The notes below the pieces were generated by a model. The model searched no databases. It saw only the letters and a list, made by a program, of their open reading frames with translations, and was not told the DNA's origin. A DNA stretch of 64,000 bases from Lewinellaceae bacterium. GTDB lineage: Bacteria; Bacteroidota; Bacteroidia; Chitinophagales; Saprospiraceae. Location of the stretch: positions 1,764,001-1,828,000 of the forward strand of contig JACJYL010000002.1 of the NCBI GenBank assembly GCA_020636105.1. Reading direction: 5' to 3'. Below, piece after piece: positions 60,412-64,000 of the stretch. A program made the translations under genes and the position numbers. Each line of letters begins with the position of its first letter. The first letter of the stretch is position 1.

Positions 60412-61194
60412 TTAAGGTACTTTCAATTCGAGTATTTCCTTTATTCCTTTTTCGATTTCGGGATTTACTTCTAAATTATTCGAGACTTTAATTAGCATTC
60501 CACTACAAAATGCAAGAGTCATAAAAATTAAATCTTTATAATTTTTCATTAAAGATTGTTGATCAGTAGCCGAAAATCGGGTTTCTATTACTTTTAAAGT
60601 AAGGCCTCCTAAGTGAGCTATTTTAGAGCTATTGAAATACCAGTTATATAAAAAAATCACCACACCTTTTGATTCTTTTTTGGTACGTGAATTGATGAAT
60701 GAAATTTTATCAAATACTAAAGATTTTTTTCTATACCTTTTTTTTATTTCACCATTTTTATCCAGGTATTGGCTCATAGAATTTAGGAAATAATTCTCTG
60801 CTTCATCATAACCTTCGTTGTGTCCAAAAATTTCTCTATTTAACTTTCTTTTTTGATACATAAATAGGAAATGATCTGCATCTAATTTTTCTAAAACCAT
60901 ATCCATATCAACGGAGGAATCCAAACTCTTTAAACTTAAATATTCTGCAATTATCAAATCTGAAATAATATCCCTCATTGCAGAAGCGAAAGTAATTTGA
61001 AAGAAAGGCTTTTTTGAAAAATTACTTAACAAAAAAACTGCTCCTTCAAATGAGTGAATGGTCTTAAATAAGATTACATTATAGACATTTCTAAGTTGAT
61101 CATTTTCTAACCCCTTGGTTTCCTGGAATTTCAAAAAATCTATGATAATTAACTTTATCACCCCTAAAGTCTTATTTGCCAATTGATCGATCAT
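60412..61194 (-). CDS. Protein of unknown function in AT-rich block
   Basis: A 260-residue, mostly helical, probably cytoplasmic protein rich in lysine, isoleucine and phenylalanine, consistent with the AT-rich DNA here. Segments such as FASAMRDIISDLIIAEYLSL and FYNWYFNSSKIAHLGG-type spacing loosely recall DUF5677-like proteins, but I cannot confirm this. No catalytic motif, signal or membrane helix is clear. It is the last of three or four minus-strand unknown genes in a block whose base composition differs from the rest of the window, which suggests horizontal acquisition. Confidence 0.75.
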   Translation of the reverse strand: MIDQLANKTLGVIKLIIIDFLKFQETKGLENDQLRNVYNVILFKTIHSFEGAVFLLSNFSKKPFFQITFASAMRDIISDLIIAEYLSLKSLDSSVDMDMVLEKLDADHFLFMYQKRKLNREIFGHNEGYDEAENYFLNSMSQYLDKNGEIKKRYRKKSLVFDKISFINSRTKKESKGVVIFLYNWYFNSSKIAHLGGLTLKVIETRFSATDQQSLMKNYKDLIFMTLAFCSGMLIKVSNNLEVNPEIEKGIKEILELKVP

Positions 61195-61290
61195 TTCAAA
61201 AGAAATAATGGTTGTGAAAAATTAGTTGATTTAGAAACCGGAAGGAATTCAATTAACTTCCATCAACTTCCCTAACAAAAAAAATATAAA

Positions 61291-61322
61291 AAAAGCTCCC
61301 CCACTCAAATGGAAAAGCTTTT
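61291..61322 (-). terminator. Intrinsic terminator after the HEPN-like gene
   Basis: On the minus strand a 12-bp stem including three G-U pairs (arms 61311-61322 and 61291-61302) with an 8-base loop is followed by a T-rich tract. It starts 21 bases past the stop at 61344. Confidence 0.7.
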
Positions 61323-61343
61323 ATGCCCAATTCTATTATCGAT

Positions 61344-61877
61344 TTATCCTAATTTAGCCTCCCTTTTTTCCCAATATTCAAACAATTGTCCCCTAGTCTT
61401 AAGAATAAGATCTACAATTTGCTCAAGTGATTCCTCGGAAAACTGAATATACTCTTGCTCCATCCCATTTTTCGATATCTTCAACATTACATATGTAAAA
61501 CCATCTTCGTCTGTGTTTTCCCAATCAGCATGAACCACTAAATTCCTTAAGCGACCACTCTCTTTTAAGTTCCTGACTAATTCCTCATAAGGCTCAAGAA
61601 TAACCGAAAAATGAAAATGAAAGTCATCACAAAATCTTTTAAATAGTTCTACTTTACTTGAATAGGTCAATTTGTGCAGAACAATTAGTCCAGTAGAATC
61701 TGTTCGGTCAGTAAATATTTCACACAGAAGTTTATCCAATGAATTTTCAAGACCATTAAAAAACATAACAATTGTTCCTATTAAAGGAAGAGAAGTTTCC
61801 AAATATTGATCTGCCGCATCCTCATCATAAATGTCATGAGAAAGATGCTGAATAAATTCCTTTTTCCTATATTTCAT
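61344..61877 (-). CDS. HEPN-like helical protein, unknown function
   Basis: A 177-residue helical protein with a motif resembling the HEPN active site: RLRNLVVHADW contains R-x4-H, preceded by a long helix with FFNGLENSLDKLLCEIF. HEPN proteins are often RNases in toxin-antitoxin, abortive-infection or other conflict systems, but some are only structural. There is no partner antitoxin (MNT nucleotidyltransferase) next to it. It has its own strong terminator. It lies in the AT-rich block with other unknown genes. I am fairly sure it is a real gene and moderately sure of the HEPN resemblance. Confidence 0.75.
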   Translation of the reverse strand: MKYRKKEFIQHLSHDIYDEDAADQYLETSLPLIGTIVMFFNGLENSLDKLLCEIFTDRTDSTGLIVLHKLTYSSKVELFKRFCDDFHFHFSVILEPYEELVRNLKESGRLRNLVVHADWENTDEDGFTYVMLKISKNGMEQEYIQFSEESLEQIVDLILKTRGQLFEYWEKREAKLG

Positions 61878-61941
61878 TTGAGTTTCATTTTTTGGCTATT
61901 CTAACCCTTTATATTTTGTCTTTCAAAAATTGATTTTTTTA

Positions 61942-62988
61942 TCAATCGCAATACCAACCAAAAATATTACAAAGCTGTATTTTAATTTGGTCATTAAAAA
62001 GGTCTTGTACTAAGCCTTCTCCAACAGAAGTTAGAATAAAGGTTAAAATAGCCACAACAAGATACCTGGAAATTAACAGTACATTAGATTCCTTTCTTAC
62101 AATCCTTTTTGAAAGCTGTTCATTATATTTGATCAAATAAGTGTAATCTTTCTTTTTAATTTTTTTCTCAATATCCATCAAAGCTCGTTTTTCTGCATTA
62201 ACATTTAAATCGATTTGTGCCATCGCAAACGACAACTTTTCAATATCTGAATATCTCATTATTAGTCTCTGATAATGGGAAAATTTACTTCCATGTTTTA
62301 CGTATAACAAAAAATGAACTGCGATTCCAAGGAAAATGGCCGCTGAAATCAGGTAAAGGTTTTCTGTAAAATTAGGCTTAATTATGTATGCAAAAATTAG
62401 GGTAATTAAAACTGAAAAGGAAATCAAAAGGAATTTATTAATAAATATTTGAATTCTCGAAAATATTAAAACAGGTCTATTGAAGCCCAAAATCAATTGA
62501 AGAACATAAATTCCAAGTAACACTACTGGTAAGGTCGCTTTAATTTCAATTTCAAAATATTTTGATCCTCTATCTAGTCCTATTATAATACCAACAACAA
62601 GGACTACTAAACTAATCAAAAAAGCCTTGAAAAGCCCGCGCCATTTTTTTCGAACATCCTGGTTTTTGTCAAAGGAAAGGGTTTTTTTATCAGACTTTAT
62701 TTTGTTAAATAAATATAATCCGTACCCAAAAAAAATAGTTTGTGAAATAGCGATTAAAATACTTGACAACCTGATATTTAAAGGTACTTCGTTTGGCATA
62801 AAATCTCGTTCACTCCCAAGGAGAAATGAAACAACCCTGCCAATGGATATTAAAAATAACAAGGCCACAATAAAAACCGAGCTGCTAATTAAGTTCTTGG
62901 CAATTATTATTTTTTGATCTTTGGTGTTGAAGAAACTAATTAGTTTCTTGGTTTCTTGAATATTTTTTTCATTTGATTTAATTTCCAT
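61942..62988 (-). CDS. Multi-span membrane protein of unknown function
   Basis: A 348-residue inner-membrane protein with about eight hydrophobic segments (for example SSSVFIVALLFLISIGRVV, FLISLVVLVVGIIIGL, VVLLGIYVLQLILGF, FLLISFSVLITLIFAYII). A cytoplasmic charged helical stretch (~245-305: EKRALMDIEKKIKKKDYTYL) precedes a final helix and a C terminus with two cysteines (QLCNIFGWYCD). No transporter or enzyme motif is recognised. It lies 64 bases upstream of the HEPN-like gene on the same strand and may be co-transcribed. Composition is AT-rich like its neighbours. Confidence 0.8.
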   Translation of the reverse strand: MEIKSNEKNIQETKKLISFFNTKDQKIIIAKNLISSSVFIVALLFLISIGRVVSFLLGSERDFMPNEVPLNIRLSSILIAISQTIFFGYGLYLFNKIKSDKKTLSFDKNQDVRKKWRGLFKAFLISLVVLVVGIIIGLDRGSKYFEIEIKATLPVVLLGIYVLQLILGFNRPVLIFSRIQIFINKFLLISFSVLITLIFAYIIKPNFTENLYLISAAIFLGIAVHFLLYVKHGSKFSHYQRLIMRYSDIEKLSFAMAQIDLNVNAEKRALMDIEKKIKKKDYTYLIKYNEQLSKRIVRKESNVLLISRYLVVAILTFILTSVGEGLVQDLFNDQIKIQLCNIFGWYCD

Positions 62989-63003
62989 TTTTGTTTTTAT
63001 TGA

Positions 63004-63218
63004 TTAGACAAAATTTCCTACTACTATGCACCTAATTTCTGAGCCAAATTCGGATCGATCATAAGTATTGCCTACTTCATTACTTAAATCCATTGTTTCA
63101 TCAATCAGATTAATGGATTGTCTTCAGAAGTCGAGGTTTTACCCTGGGCTTCATCTCCATCCTCCTGCCAAATCTCTTCCTCATAAAATAATGACTGGTG
63201 AATGGTTAAGAAAATCAT
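63004..63218 (-). pseudogene. Possible frameshifted small gene
   Basis: Two short minus-strand frames follow one another: 63105-63218 (37 residues, MIFLTIHQSLFYEEEIW...) and one ending at 63004 (...DLSNEVGNTYDRSEFGSEI...). They overlap at the point where one stops, as if a single ~70-residue gene had suffered a frameshift. Neither resembles a protein I know. The rest of the 62989-63430 gap shows nothing. Confidence 0.25.
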
Positions 63219-63430
63219 TGTAGTACGAAATGGAATTCATTTCAAAACAAATCAACAATACATGGAATAAATATAAAAAAACTATTTAATAAGGCTCAGG
63301 TCGCTAACTTTTAATATAATAGAACAGTCAATTTCAGCCTCTTCCCGGCAATAAACAAAAAAACCCCTTATACATTGAATCACAAGAGCTTATGCTTTTT
63401 TAATCAGCAACTCCGACGAGTGTGCAAATG

Positions 63431-64000
63431 TCACACATAACTATCTTTGACTCCTACTTCTAAATAGTACCAATTGTAATCCTTTTCCAATTTTTTGATC
63501 TCAAGCTCGTGACCTGAAAATACGGATCTGAGGGTTTTCTCCGTTCCTCCTTCTCGAATTCTATTCTCTGCGTCTAATTTGACATCATTTTTGTCAGTTA
63601 GCCAAATGGTTTCATCTTTCCTATGGTAATACTCCGAAATTTGATCCTTGGAAATAGTCGCTATCTTAAGATTATTCATTGTAATTGGAATATCTGAAAA
63701 GAAACGTAATTCCCAATTTGTTTTCGGACTATATTTTTTTTGGACTAAATCTATCCATTTTATTCGTTGATTTTTCTGATTTTCAATTACTGCTTCTTGG
63801 TCTGCAAACATGTTAATGTCTAAAAAAATTTGATTATTTGTAAGTTTAACAACTTTAGTCTCGGTAAATAAAAACTTTGTTTTGGAAAGATGGTAACGAA
63901 TTGTTGAGTTATTTGTATATCCAACAAGTCCACTGCCATCAATTGAACCTTTGGCATATAAATTAATCTGATTGGTATTAGGTTTATTCCATAAATTCAA
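63431..64000 (-). CDS. C-terminal part of an unknown protein (5' end beyond the window)
   Basis: The frame is open to the window edge and gives the last 189-190 residues of a longer protein. The apparent start at the edge is only an internal TTG, so the true start lies outside. The visible part is beta-rich and polar. Two segments with alternating hydrophobic residues (VVKLTNNQIFLDINMF; LEIKKLEKDYNWYYLEVG) suggest small SH3-like barrels; the last resembles bacterial SH3 repeats ending in WYYLEV. I assign no function. It belongs to the AT-rich block. Confidence 0.7.
   Translation of the reverse strand: MNLWNKPNTNQINLYAKGSIDGSGLVGYTNNSTIRYHLSKTKFLFTETKVVKLTNNQIFLDINMFADQEAVIENQKNQRIKWIDLVQKKYSPKTNWELRFFSDIPITMNNLKIATISKDQISEYYHRKDETIWLTDKNDVKLDAENRIREGGTEKTLRSVFSGHELEIKKLEKDYNWYYLEVGVKDSYV

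Overview
The window comes from a member of the Bacteroidota, most likely a Saprospiria- or Chitinophagia-type organism. The grounds are a SusC/SusD pair, a GldB gliding lipoprotein, a large secreted protein with a type IX secretion C-terminal tail, a DUF5686 outer-membrane protein, a PorT-like barrel, and several promoters of the Bacteroidota type (TTTG, 17-23 bases, TAnnTTTG). About 40 intact protein genes are visible. I found no rRNA, tRNA, phage or complete insertion sequence.

Layout. 1-5.9 kb: a partial paaZ (phenylacetate ring opening) with a candidate PaaR-type operator, a secreted TPR-like protein, and a NatA/NatB-like ABC exporter. 6-15 kb: an S66 peptidase, a long-form GAPDH, gldB, a beta-barrel, nadC and a TonB-dependent receptor. 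15.3-20.6 kb: DinB and HD-domain genes, then a cluster of a MoxR-type AAA ATPase, a leucine-rich-repeat protein, a metallopeptidase/VWA protein and a small membrane protein. 21-30 kb: DUF5686 protein, pcrA, a secreted unknown, and gcvT with a GbsR-like regulator. 30.4-31.4 kb: a decayed cytochrome c peroxidase gene and a MITE-like palindrome. 31.4-41.6 kb: a patatin/barrel protein, a HEAT-cyclophilin lipoprotein, PBP1A, rfbD, obgE and adk. 41.8-46.7 kb: tsaE, ald, a TRIC-type channel and a membrane patatin. 47-52 kb: a 58-residue membrane protein, a secreted EEP nuclease-like protein and a CotH/lamin-tail protein. 52.5-60.3 kb: a DUF2064 transferase, SusC, SusD, a Na+/solute symporter and a degenerate metallophosphoesterase, all on the + strand and probably one uptake and processing unit. 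60.3-64 kb: an AT-rich block of unknown genes, one HEPN-like, that looks like an accessory island.

The most unusual content is between the genes. (a) Three arrays of a 42-bp palindromic unit with 33- or 35-bp spacers superficially resemble CRISPR. Each starts 9-60 bases after a stop codon, in the sense orientation, with the same truncated half-unit, and folds as an RNA hairpin closed by a CUUG loop. A compensatory change between loci and strand-specific G-U wobbles support a transcribed structure. (b) Heptanucleotide repeats abut the start codons of three genes and supply the stop codons of three others. (c) There are at least four further dispersed repeat or palindrome families, some nested in one another.
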